This document shows positions 35,457-43,394 of a stretch of DNA of 64,000 nt, piece by piece. The DNA is taken from assembly GCF_900110855.1 (NCBI RefSeq), contig NZ_FOFA01000001.1, positions 248,001 through 312,000 on the forward strand, in the 5' to 3' direction. The first letter of the stretch is position 1. The number at the start of each line of letters is the position of its first letter. The notes under the pieces are model-generated. The model saw only the letters and a program-made list of their open reading frames with translations. It ran no database searches and had not been told where the DNA came from. The stretch is from Microlunatus flavus. Its GTDB lineage: Bacteria; Actinomycetota; Actinomycetes; Propionibacteriales; Propionibacteriaceae. The position numbers were made by a program, and so were the translations under genes.

Positions 35457-36185
35457 ATGGCTGGGAGGTCGAGGCAGGACGACCCGCTGGACGCCGAGCT
35501 GCGGCACCGGCGCGCGGGCCAGGGCGAGAACCGGCTGGTGCCGACCCTCGCCGTCCTCGCCGCCGTCGTCGCGTACGCGCTGCTGCCCGAGGACCTGCTC
35601 TTCGCGCCCCGCTACCTCATCGCCGGCGTCGAGCTGGCGCTGCTGGTGGCCCTCGTGCTCACGAACCCCCGCCGCCTGGTCCGGCGCACGCGCGTCTCCC
35701 GCGGCGCCTCGGTGCTGCTGGCGGCGACGGTGATCGTCACCAACCTGGTCGCGCTCGGGATGCTGGTCGCGAGCCTCACCCGCCCGGACACGCCGGGGGG
35801 TTCGCTGCTGCTGGCCGCGATGCAGGTCTGGCTGACCAACGTCGTCGGCTTCGCGCTGCTCTACTGGGAGCTCGACCGCGGTGGGCCCGTCGCCCGGCGC
35901 CGGCTGCGCCGCGACGAGCTGCCGCCCGCCGACTGGCGCTTCAGCCAGGACGAGATCGGCGACAACGTCGAGGAGGTCCGGGTCAGCGCCAGCGGCGAGA
36001 GCGGGTGGGTGCCGACCTTCGTCGACTACCTCTACCTCTCGCTGACCAACTCCAGCGCGTTCAGCCCGACCGACACCATGCCGTTGAGCACGCGGGCCAA
36101 GGCGCTCATGGGGCTGCAGGCGACGGCGGCCCTGCTCACCACCCTGCTCGTCATCGCCCGGGCCGTCGGCTCGCTCGGCGGCTGA
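35457..36185 (+). CDS. DUF1345-type membrane protein
   Basis: A 242-residue membrane protein with about five helices and a short basic N-terminus. The stretch YLYLSLTNSSAFSPTDTMPLSTRAKALMGLQATAALLTTLLVIARAV matches the C-terminal signature of DUF1345 proteins, whose SLTNSTAFSPTD loop recalls an ion-selective re-entrant segment. Transport activity has not been shown for the family as far as I know. It follows the GT9 pair by 54 bp and may be cotranscribed. A bidirectional terminator follows. Confidence 0.8.
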   Translation: MAGRSRQDDPLDAELRHRRAGQGENRLVPTLAVLAAVVAYALLPEDLLFAPRYLIAGVELALLVALVLTNPRRLVRRTRVSRGASVLLAATVIVTNLVALGMLVASLTRPDTPGGSLLLAAMQVWLTNVVGFALLYWELDRGGPVARRRLRRDELPPADWRFSQDEIGDNVEEVRVSASGESGWVPTFVDYLYLSLTNSSAFSPTDTMPLSTRAKALMGLQATAALLTTLLVIARAVGSLGG

Positions 36186-36249
36186 GGCGCCCGACCGCGC
36201 GGGCCGGGCGCCGGCGCCCCCGGTCGGACCAGAGCCCCGGACGGACGGG

Positions 36250-36287
36250 AGCCCCGGCGCCGCCCCCTTCCTGGCGGCGCCGGGGCT
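36250..36287. terminator. bidirectional hairpin terminator
   Basis: A perfect 15-bp GC stem (36250-36264 with 36273-36287) around an 8-nt loop. It lies between the convergent DUF1345 and manganese catalase genes and can serve both strands. Confidence 0.75.
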
Positions 36288-36328
36288 GTCCTGGAGGCCC
36301 GGTCAGGCCGGCCGGACCGGTCCGACCG

Positions 36329-37207
36329 TCACTCGACGATGTCCTTGATCTTGCCGAGGGTCTTGTCAACGAGGTTCGGCTCCGGCGTGGTGCCGTAGAG
36401 GCGCGGGTCACCGTGGTTGCCGACCGGCGGCATGGCCGCGGTCGTGGTCGGGCCCTCGGAGTAGCTGAACTCGCCCTTGCCGTCCGGCGTCGGCCCCTTG
36501 GCCCAGCTGCCCTCGCCGGCCTGCTTGCCGTCGGAGAAGTTCATGGACGTGTACGCGACGTCACCCACCTCGTCGGACAGCGGGAAGTTGCTCGGGACCG
36601 GCAGGTCCTCGTAGCCCTCCTCGCGCAGCTCCCGGGCCGCGGCGATCCACTGGTTCTGGTGCATGTGGTCGCGCGCGATGAGGAACGACAGCAGGTCGCG
36701 GACGCCCTTGTCGTCGGTCATGTGGTAGAGCCGGGCGGCCTGCACGCGGCCCTGCATCTCGGCGTTCGCGTTGGCCGTGAAGTCGGCCAGCAGGTTGCCG
36801 CTGGCGGTGATGTAGCTGCCCTGCCAGGGGTTGCCGTTGCTGTCGACCGCACGGGCGCCCGCACCCGCCACGATGGCGTGCTGCACGTCCTCGCCGCCGA
36901 TGATCGCAGCCATCGTGGGGTCGCCCTTGACCGCGGCCTCGACGTCGCTCGCCGGCGCCTTCTCGAGCAGCTGGGCGATCATGATCGCGATCATCTCGAC
37001 GTGGCCGAACTCCTCCGCCCCGATGCCGTAGAGCAGGTCGCGGTACTTGCCCGGCAGCTTGGTGTTCCAGGCCTGGAAGCCGTACTGCATGGCCACGGTG
37101 ATCTCCCCGTACTGGCCCCCGAGGATCTCCTGCATCTTGCGGGCGAAGAACACGTCCGGCCCGGCCGGCGTCGCGTTGTACTGCAGCTCCTGCTTGTGGA
37201 AGAACAT
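36329..37207 (-). CDS. manganese catalase
   Basis: A 292-residue non-haem dimanganese catalase that disproportionates H2O2. Metal ligands are visible in E35 (GGQYGEITVAMQYGFQ), E66 and H69 (EEFGHVE), the Glu in NAEMQGRVQAARLY, and the His in ARDHMHQNQW. Length is usual for the family. The ATG at 37207 has GGAGG upstream; the longer frame to 37231 is not needed. A SigB/SigF-like promoter candidate lies just upstream, consistent with general-stress control. It may be relevant to desiccation or stationary-phase survival. Confidence 0.92.
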   Translation of the reverse strand: MFFHKQELQYNATPAGPDVFFARKMQEILGGQYGEITVAMQYGFQAWNTKLPGKYRDLLYGIGAEEFGHVEMIAIMIAQLLEKAPASDVEAAVKGDPTMAAIIGGEDVQHAIVAGAGARAVDSNGNPWQGSYITASGNLLADFTANANAEMQGRVQAARLYHMTDDKGVRDLLSFLIARDHMHQNQWIAAARELREEGYEDLPVPSNFPLSDEVGDVAYTSMNFSDGKQAGEGSWAKGPTPDGKGEFSYSEGPTTTAAMPPVGNHGDPRLYGTTPEPNLVDKTLGKIKDIVE

Positions 37208-37264
37208 CCCTGCCTCCTGGCGGCGGACCACGTCGGTGGACGATCTCCGTCGCCCTCCGGATGC

Positions 37265-37289
37265 CTTCCCGTGGGGCCGGGCACCAAAC
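37265..37289 (-). promoter_or_regulatory. candidate SigB/SigF-type promoter of the manganese catalase gene
   Basis: On the minus strand GTTT (37289-37286), a 15-nt spacer and GGGAAG (37270-37265). The -35 and spacing fit GTTT-N15-GGGTAT; the -10 differs at two positions. It ends 57 bp before the start codon. Confidence 0.45.
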
Positions 37290-37416
37290 CCCGCGGCGCC
37301 GCTCGCTGATGAGCTGGGGCCACGACCCCCCGAGGTGAGGCGTGCGCCCCGTCACAGCGCACCTGCGCCACGTGTCCCTGTGCGGCACTTGTCACACGCT
37401 CGTCACGCAGTCGTCG

Positions 37417-37441
37417 GTTTGGTGGCGAGAAGCAGGGGTAC
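37417..37441 (+). promoter_or_regulatory. SigB/SigF-type promoter of the heptose operon
   Basis: GTTT (37417-37420), a 15-nt spacer, then GGGTAC (37436-37441). It matches the actinobacterial stress sigma consensus GTTT-N14-16-GGGTAT at nine of ten positions. It lies 31 bp ahead of the ATG of the first heptose-operon gene, leaving a short leader with a GAGGGGAG ribosome site. Confidence 0.65.
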
Positions 37442-37472
37442 TTCTGGGGGAAGGTCTGCTTCTCGAGGGGAG

Positions 37473-38735
37473 ATGGTGTTGCGGGTCGCTCTGGTGTCCG
37501 AGCACGCGAGTCCCCTCGCCGCGATCGGTGCGGTCGACGCGGGCGGGCAGAACGTCCACGTCGCCGAGCTCGCCAGCGGGCTGACCCGCCTGGGTCACGA
37601 GGTCGTCGTCTACACCCGGCGTGACGACCCGGACCTCCCGGCCACCGTCCGCACCGACGACGCGTACGACGTGGTCCACCTCGACGCCGGCCCGCCGCGC
37701 AGAGTCCCGAAGGACGCCCTCTGGCCGCTGATGCCGGCCTTCGCCGACGCGCTGCGCGCGCACCTGCGGGCCCACCGGCCCGACGTCGTGCACGCCCACT
37801 TCTGGATGTCGGGCTGGGCCGCGACCCGGGCCGCCCGCCGGCTGCGGATCCCCACGTTCGTGACGTTCCACGCTCTCGGCTCGGTGAAGCGCCGCCACCA
37901 AGGCAGCGCCGACACGAGCCCGCCGGAGCGTGTCGACGTCGAGGTCGCGGTCGCGGAGCGCGCCACCGGCGTCATCGCCACCTGCCGTGACGAGGTGGCC
38001 GAGCTCGCCGCCCTGGGCGTCGACCTCGACGGCGTCGACGTCGTGCCCTGCGGGGTCGACGTGCGGCACTTCACCACCGGCGCCGCTCCCCTGGACCACC
38101 CGCCGCGCCGCGAGCCCCACCGCATCGTCAGCGTCGGCCGCCTCGTGCCGCGCAAGGGGTACGCGACCATCGTCGAGGCCCTCGTCGACCTGCCCGGCGT
38201 GGAGCTGGTCGTGGCCGGCGGGCACGCCGACGGCACGGTCGAGGCCGAGCAGGTGCGCCTCGAGACGCTGGCCGCCGACCTCGGCGTGGCCGACCGCGTG
38301 CACTTCGTCGGCCAGGTCGGCCACTTCCTCATGCCGGCGCTGCTGTGCACCGCCGACGTCGTGGTCTGCTCGCCCTGGTACGAGCCGTTCGGGCTCGTCC
38401 CGCTCGAGGCCATGGCCTGCGGCGTCCCCGTGGTCGCCTCGGCCGTCGGCGGGATGCTCGACAGCGTCGCCGACGGCGAGACCGGCCTCCTCGTCCCCCC
38501 GCAGGACCCGCAGGCGCTCGCCGCCGCGGTCGGCGGGCTGCTCGCCGACCCGGCTCGTCGGGCCGCGTACGGACGGGCCGGCGTGCGCCGGGCGCGTTCC
38601 CAGTTCTCCTGGGACGCGGTGGCGGCCGCCACCGCCGAGGTCTACGCGCGGGCCCACGACCGGTCGAGCACCGCCGCCGGGACCCCTGCCGCCGGAACCG
38701 CAGCCGGGCGCCTGCCCGCGCTGGGACCGGCGTGA
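37473..38735 (+). CDS. family-4 glycosyltransferase
   Basis: A 420-residue GT-B enzyme. The N-terminal domain opens LRVALVSEHASPLAAIGAVDAGGQNVHVAELASGL, the donor-loop style shared with MshA and sucrose synthase-like proteins. The C-terminal domain has SVGRLVPRKGYATIVEAL and the E-x7-E donor motif CSPWYEPFGLVPLEAMACGVPVVAS. The last 30 residues are Ala/Pro-rich and likely disordered. The ATG at 37473 has GAGGGGAG adjacent and a stress promoter upstream. It is the first gene of the heptose operon and probably builds the same surface glycan. The donor may be GDP/UDP-sugar or ADP-heptose. Confidence 0.88.
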   Translation: MVLRVALVSEHASPLAAIGAVDAGGQNVHVAELASGLTRLGHEVVVYTRRDDPDLPATVRTDDAYDVVHLDAGPPRRVPKDALWPLMPAFADALRAHLRAHRPDVVHAHFWMSGWAATRAARRLRIPTFVTFHALGSVKRRHQGSADTSPPERVDVEVAVAERATGVIATCRDEVAELAALGVDLDGVDVVPCGVDVRHFTTGAAPLDHPPRREPHRIVSVGRLVPRKGYATIVEALVDLPGVELVVAGGHADGTVEAEQVRLETLAADLGVADRVHFVGQVGHFLMPALLCTADVVVCSPWYEPFGLVPLEAMACGVPVVASAVGGMLDSVADGETGLLVPPQDPQALAAAVGGLLADPARRAAYGRAGVRRARSQFSWDAVAAATAEVYARAHDRSSTAAGTPAAGTAAGRLPALGPA

Positions 38736-39292
38736 GGCCGCCCGGGCGCGAGGGGGCCCGGGTGCGCGCGGTGCTCTTCGACCGCGACGGCACGCTCGTG
38801 CACGACGTCCCCTACAACCGCGACCCCGCGCTGGTGGCGCCCGTCGACGGGGCACGTGAGGTCCTCGACGACCTCCGCGCGCGCGGCGTGGCGCTCGGCG
38901 TGGTCAGCAACCAGTCGGGCCTGGCCCGGGGCCTCATCACGCCGGCGGAGCTCGAGGCGGTCAACGGTCGGGTCGAGGAGCTGCTCGGTCCGTTCGGCAC
39001 CTGGCAGGTCTGCCCGCACGGCCCCGGCGACGGCTGCGCCTGCCGCAAGCCCGCACCCGGCCTCGTCCTGGCCGCCGCCGCGGCGCTCGGCGTCGCGGTG
39101 TCCGACTGCGTCGTCGTCGGCGACATCGGGGCCGACGTCGGTGCCGCGCTCGCGGCCGGTGCCGGCGCCGTCCTCGTCCCCACACCGGTGACCCGCGTCG
39201 AGGAGGTGGACCACGCCCGCGCGCACGCGCTCGTGGCCACCGACCTGCGCGAGGCCCTCATGCTGATCACGGACGAGCAGGTCCTGGCGTGA
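38732..39292 (+). CDS. gmhB: D-glycero-beta-D-manno-heptose-1,7-bisphosphate 7-phosphatase
   Basis: A 186-residue HAD-IIIA phosphatase. The nucleophile motif is VLFDRDGTLVHD, motif II GVVSNQSGLARG, the zinc loop CPHGPGDGCACRKPAPG (three Cys and one His, diagnostic for GmhB), and motif IV VVVGDIGADVGAA. It removes the 7-phosphate between the two HldE steps. The GTG at 38732 overlaps the glycosyltransferase stop; a later GTG at 38762 is an alternative. Its stop overlaps the next gene. Confidence 0.92.
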   Translation: MRPPGREGARVRAVLFDRDGTLVHDVPYNRDPALVAPVDGAREVLDDLRARGVALGVVSNQSGLARGLITPAELEAVNGRVEELLGPFGTWQVCPHGPGDGCACRKPAPGLVLAAAAALGVAVSDCVVVGDIGADVGAALAAGAGAVLVPTPVTRVEEVDHARAHALVATDLREALMLITDEQVLA

Positions 39293-40365
39293 GCGCGCCG
39301 CACGGCCACGTCCTGGTGGCACGCCTGGACAGCGTCGGCGACATCCTGCTGGCGGGGCCCGCGGTCCGGGCCGTCGCCGCGTCGGCCGCCAGGGTGACGA
39401 TGCTGGTCGGGCGCGGACGCGCCCCGGTCGCCCGGCTGCTGCCGGGCGTCGACGACGTGATCGAGTTCGAGGCGCCGTGGGTCGTGCCCGACCCGGGCGG
39501 CGTCGACCCGGCCGCGGTCGACGCCCTGGTCGCCCAGGTGCGCGCCGCGCGGGTGGACGCGGGCCTGGTGCTCACCTCGTTCCACCAGTCGCCGCTGCCG
39601 CTGGCCCTGCTGCTCCGGATGGCCGGCGTCGGCTGGCTCGGGGCGATCAGCGAGGACTACCCCGGTTCGCTGCTCGACCTGCGCCACCTCATGCCCGACG
39701 CGCCGGCCGACGTCCCGGAGAGCGAACGGGCCCTCGCGCTCGCCCGCGCGGCAGGTTTCACCTTTGAGGGGCCGGCCCGGCTCGAGGTGCGCCACCCGCT
39801 GCCCGACGTGAGCGCCCTGGTGGGCGAGGGACCGTACGTCGTCTACCACCCGGGCGCCGACGCCCCGGCCCGCCGGCCGAGCGCCGGGCAGAGCCGCACG
39901 CTGGTCGCCGCCCTCGTCGCCGCGGGGCACCGCGTCGTGGTGACGGGTTCGCCGGTGGAGGCGGACCTCACCGGGACCGTCGCGCAGGGCCAGGCCCTCG
40001 ACCTCACCGGGGCCGTCGACCTGGCCGGGCTCGCGGCCGTCCTCGAGGGCGCCCAGGTGGTCGTCGCGCCGAACACGGGACCCGCGCACCTGGCCGCCGC
40101 CGTCGGCACGCCGGTGGTGTCGCTGTTCGCGCCGGTCGTCCCGCCCGAACGCTGGGCCCCGTACGGCGTCCCCGTCGTGCTGCTCGGCGACCAGGACGCC
40201 CCCTGCCGCCTGACCCGCGCCCGGCACTGCCCGGTGCCCGGGCACCCCTGCCTGGACGGCGTCGACCCCGACGCCGTCGTCGCCGCCGTGGCGACGCTCC
40301 GCCTCACCCCACCCGCCGGCACGACCGTGCCGGCCCGTACCCGCGAGGTCGACCATGTCTCTTGA
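39289..40365 (+). CDS. family-9 glycosyltransferase (heptosyltransferase-like)
   Basis: A 358-residue GT9 enzyme, third of its family in the window. It opens HVLVARLDSVGDILLAGPAVRAV, with the donor-site motif VVVAPNTGPAHLAAAVGTPVVSLFAPVVPPERW and the C-terminal cysteine segment CRLTRARHCPVPGHPC seen in many bacterial heptosyltransferases. Embedded between gmhB and gmhA, it is the best candidate for transferring the ADP-heptose made by this operon. It starts with GTG inside the gmhB stop and ends 11 bp inside gmhA. Confidence 0.9.
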   Translation: MSAPHGHVLVARLDSVGDILLAGPAVRAVAASAARVTMLVGRGRAPVARLLPGVDDVIEFEAPWVVPDPGGVDPAAVDALVAQVRAARVDAGLVLTSFHQSPLPLALLLRMAGVGWLGAISEDYPGSLLDLRHLMPDAPADVPESERALALARAAGFTFEGPARLEVRHPLPDVSALVGEGPYVVYHPGADAPARRPSAGQSRTLVAALVAAGHRVVVTGSPVEADLTGTVAQGQALDLTGAVDLAGLAAVLEGAQVVVAPNTGPAHLAAAVGTPVVSLFAPVVPPERWAPYGVPVVLLGDQDAPCRLTRARHCPVPGHPCLDGVDPDAVVAAVATLRLTPPAGTTVPARTREVDHVS

Positions 40366-40987
40366 CACCCGCACCCCCTTCGACGTGGAGGTGGACGCCG
40401 CCGGCAGCGTCGGCCTCGTCGCCGAGCACCTCGCCGCGCTGGCCGAGGCGGCCTCCCGCGCCGGCGCGTACGCCGCGACCGTCGCCCGCTGGGGCGCCGA
40501 GCTCGCCCGCCGCTACGAGGACGGCGCCCATCTGATGGCCTGCGGCAACGGCGGCAGCGCCGCGGAGGCGCAGCACCTGACCGGCGAGCTCGTCGGCCGG
40601 TTCCGTCACGACCGCCGCCCGCTCCCGGCCGTCGCGCTCTGCGCCGACTCCGCGGCGCACACGGCGATCGCGAACGACTACGGCTTCGAGGAGGTCTACG
40701 CCCGCCAGGTCACGGCCTGGGGCCGTTCCGGGGACGTGCTCGTCGCCTTCTCCACCAGCGGCACGAGTCCGAACGTGGTCGCCGCCGCCAAGGCCGCGCA
40801 CGAGGCCGGCGTGACGGTCTGGGCCCTGACCGGCCCGGGCCCGAACCCGCTCGCCTCGCTCGCCGACGAGGCGGTCGCCGTCGAGGCGCCGACCACCGCG
40901 ACGGTCCAGGAGATCCACCTGAGCCTCGTGCACGCGCTCTGCGTCGCGCTCGACCACGCCCTGGGCGTGCAGCCGAGCGTCGCGTGA
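40355..40987 (+). CDS. gmhA: phosphoheptose isomerase (SIS domain)
   Basis: A 210-residue sugar isomerase converting sedoheptulose-7-phosphate to D-glycero-D-manno-heptose-7-phosphate, the first step of ADP-heptose synthesis. The SIS core shows MACGNGGSAAEAQHLTGELVGRF (catalytic Glu in AEAQH) and FSTSGTSPNVVAAAKAAHEAG, with the C-terminal His of QEIHLSLVHALC. The ATG at 40355 overlaps the glycosyltransferase by 11 bp and the stop overlaps hldE, so levels of the three are linked. Confidence 0.94.
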   Translation: MSLDTRTPFDVEVDAAGSVGLVAEHLAALAEAASRAGAYAATVARWGAELARRYEDGAHLMACGNGGSAAEAQHLTGELVGRFRHDRRPLPAVALCADSAAHTAIANDYGFEEVYARQVTAWGRSGDVLVAFSTSGTSPNVVAAAKAAHEAGVTVWALTGPGPNPLASLADEAVAVEAPTTATVQEIHLSLVHALCVALDHALGVQPSVA

Positions 40988-42444
40988 CCGGTCCGGCCGC
41001 CACCCGCGGTCCGCTCCTGGTCGTCGGGGACACCCTCCTCGACGTCGACCTCGAGGGCAGCTCCGACCGGCTCGCGCCGGACGCGCCCGTCCCGGTCGTC
41101 GACGTGACCCACGAGTGGCAGCGGCCGGGCGGCGCCGGGCTCGCGGCGCTGCTCGCCGCCCGCTCCGGCCACGAGGTCGTGCTGCTCACCGCGCTGGGCG
41201 CCGACGAGTCGGCCGACCGGGTGCGCCAGATGCTCGGCGAGCTCGTCGAGGTCGTCGCCCTGCCGCTCTCCGGCGCGACGAGCCGCAAGACCCGCGTGCT
41301 GGCCAACGGCGTCCCCGTCACGCGTCTCGACGTCGGCAGCGGCCGGGCCCTCGACGCCCCGCTGCCCCCGGCCGCGCACGCGGCGATCGAGCGCGCCGGC
41401 GCCGTGCTGGTCGCCGACTACGGCCGCGGGGTGACCGGCCTCGACGACCTGCGCGAGCACCTCACCGAGCGGGCCCGCGCGATCCCCGTCGTGTGGGACC
41501 CGCACCCCCGCGGCTCGGCGCCCGTGCCCGGCTGCGCGCTCGTGACGCCCAACGCCAGCGAGGCCCGCGCCCTCGGAGGGGTCGACGGCACGGCCGACCA
41601 GGGACGGGTCCTCGCCCGGCTCTGGCAGGCCCGCGGGATCGTCGTCACCCTCGGCGCCCGCGGTGCGCTGCTGGTCCAGGGCGACACCGAGACGCTCGTC
41701 CCGCTCGACGACCCGGAGGCCGAGGACCGCCCGGCCGGCGGGCGCGCCCCGCACGCCGGACGGCTCGACACCTGCGGGGCCGGCGACGCCTTCGCGACGG
41801 CCGCGGCGGTCGCGCTCCTCGAGGGCCAGGCGCCGTACGAGGGCGTCCGCACCGCCGTCGGGCAGGCCACCGCGTTCGTCCGGGCCGGCGCCGCCACCGC
41901 CGTGTCGACCGAGGTCCCGTACGCGGGCTCGTCCGACCGACCCGAGCCGGCCGACGCCTTCCGGCTCGTCGAGCAGGTCCGGGCCGCCGGCGGGACGGTG
42001 GTCGCGACCGGCGGCTGCTTCGACCTGCTGCACCGGGGGCACGTCAGCCTGCTCAGCGCCGCCCGTTCCCTGGGCGACGCCCTCGTCGTGTGCCTCAACT
42101 CCGACGCCTCGGTCCGGCGCGGCAAGGGCGCGGACCGGCCGCTGGTCACGCAGGAGGACCGGGCCCGCGTGCTGTCCGCGCTGGCCAGCGTCGACGGTGT
42201 CGTCGTCTTCGACGAGGACACCCCCGCCGAGGTCCTGGCCCGGCTGCGGCCCGACGTCTGGGTCAAGGGCAGCGACTACACCGACCAGCCGATCCCGGAG
42301 GCCGCCGTCGTCGAGGCGGCGGGCGGGCGGGTCGTCCTGCTCCCCGTCGTCGACGGATACTCCACCACCCGCCTCGTCGACGCCTCGCGCGCGGCCGGCA
42401 CCCCGTCCACCAGCACCACGAACCAGCACACCGAGGAGAACTGA
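40984..42444 (+). CDS. hldE: bifunctional heptose kinase/adenylyltransferase, HldE paralog 2
   Basis: A 486-residue PfkB plus nucleotidyltransferase protein. The kinase catalytic motif TCGAGDAFATA and the adenylyltransferase GGCFDLLHRGHVSLLSAARS with VKGSDYTDQPI are intact. The PfkB substrate motif that reads GGAANTAVN in paralog 1 is RPGGAGLAALLAARSG here, so the conserved Asn is missing and kinase substrate binding may differ. It sits in the operon with gmhB and gmhA and is thus the likely main pathway enzyme. GTG start in the gmhA stop; TGATG overlap with the SDR gene. Confidence 0.9.
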   Translation: MTGPAATRGPLLVVGDTLLDVDLEGSSDRLAPDAPVPVVDVTHEWQRPGGAGLAALLAARSGHEVVLLTALGADESADRVRQMLGELVEVVALPLSGATSRKTRVLANGVPVTRLDVGSGRALDAPLPPAAHAAIERAGAVLVADYGRGVTGLDDLREHLTERARAIPVVWDPHPRGSAPVPGCALVTPNASEARALGGVDGTADQGRVLARLWQARGIVVTLGARGALLVQGDTETLVPLDDPEAEDRPAGGRAPHAGRLDTCGAGDAFATAAAVALLEGQAPYEGVRTAVGQATAFVRAGAATAVSTEVPYAGSSDRPEPADAFRLVEQVRAAGGTVVATGGCFDLLHRGHVSLLSAARSLGDALVVCLNSDASVRRGKGADRPLVTQEDRARVLSALASVDGVVVFDEDTPAEVLARLRPDVWVKGSDYTDQPIPEAAVVEAAGGRVVLLPVVDGYSTTRLVDASRAAGTPSTSTTNQHTEEN

Positions 42445-43196
42445 TGACGTCGACCCTGACGCCCCCCGCCACCGAGACCGCGAACGGGAGCCGCGAGCGC
42501 ACCGCGCTCGGCACCGTCCTGATCACGGGCGGTTCCTCCGGCCTGGGCGCCGCGACCGTCGCCGCCGTGCAGGCCGCCGGCGGCACCCCGCTCGTGCTCG
42601 ACCTCACCAAGCCGGCCGCCGACCTGCCGGACGGGGCGTACGCCGAGGTCGACCTCTCCGACCCGCGCGCCGCGGAGCAGGCCGTGCGCGACATCGTCGA
42701 GGCCAACGGCGGGCGCCTCGACGGCGTGCTGACCGCGGCGGGCATCGACTTCCCCGCTCCGCTGGACGGCATCGACGGCCCCACCTGGGAGCGCATCGTC
42801 ATGGTCAACCTGTTCGGCACCGCCGCCGTCGCGCGCGCCGCCCTGCCCTACCTCAAGGAGAGCCGCGGCCGCATCGTCACCGTGGCCTCGACGCTGGGCA
42901 TCAAGGCCGTCGGCGACGCGACCGCGTACTGCGCCTCGAAGTTCGGCGTGGTCGGCTTCACCCGCTCGCTGGCCGCGGAGACCGCCGGCCAGATCGGCGT
43001 GACGCTGCTCATCCCGGGCGGCATGCACACGCACTTCTTCGACGACCGCGACGCCCAGTACAAGCCGGGCGCCGACGCCGTGCTCAACAAGCCCGAGGAC
43101 ACCGCCGCGGCCGTCGTCTTCGCCCTCTCCCAGCCCGCCGGCTGCGAGGTCCGCGAGCTCGTCGTCGCCAGCTCGGTCGAGACCTCCTGGCCCTGA
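42444..43196 (+). CDS. classical short-chain dehydrogenase/reductase at the end of the heptose operon
   Basis: A 250-residue NAD(P)-dependent SDR. The cofactor motif is ITGGSSGLGAA (about 27-37), the structural motif TAAGIDF is close to NAAG, and the active site shows Ser in VASTLG and YCASK (Tyr/Lys). Translational coupling to hldE suggests it acts on the heptose product or the finished glycan sugar. It is not HldD, whose extended SDR fold is longer (about 310 residues) and of a different subtype. No hldD is present in this window. Confidence 0.85.
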   Translation: MTSTLTPPATETANGSRERTALGTVLITGGSSGLGAATVAAVQAAGGTPLVLDLTKPAADLPDGAYAEVDLSDPRAAEQAVRDIVEANGGRLDGVLTAAGIDFPAPLDGIDGPTWERIVMVNLFGTAAVARAALPYLKESRGRIVTVASTLGIKAVGDATAYCASKFGVVGFTRSLAAETAGQIGVTLLIPGGMHTHFFDDRDAQYKPGADAVLNKPEDTAAAVVFALSQPAGCEVRELVVASSVETSWP

Positions 43197-43243
43197 CGGG
43201 TCTGGCCGGGCCTCCGGGCCCGGTACGCCCGCGTCTCCGGCCT

Positions 43244-43340
43244 TTCACGTTCACGTGGAACTCCGATGCTTCCCGCAGCAGATCTGCTGCGGGAAGCACG
43301 AGTTCCCTGCGGTCAGCGGTGGAGCTTCACGTGAACGTGG
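43244..43340. repeat. palindromic repeat element, copy 1 (complete)
   Basis: A 32-bp perfect palindrome (43267-43298) with AGATCT at its centre is nested in outer inverted arms (43246-43264 and 43321-43339, starting CACGTTCACGTG and ending CACGTGAACGTG). The arms match at all but two or three positions. It fills the gap between the convergent SDR and metallo-hydrolase genes and can fold into a long hairpin from either strand. A second copy lies at 60174-60239. Confidence 0.85.
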
Positions 43341-43394
43341 GACGGGGACCGGGTGGCGTGCGGGTCGGCCGGGACCGAACCCCTCGGAACCAGG

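Noticed and set aside
43255-43300. Short frames encoding CFPQQICCGKH-like peptides at both palindrome copies
   Set aside because: The similarity is due to the repeated DNA element itself and the frames continue into unrelated sequence.
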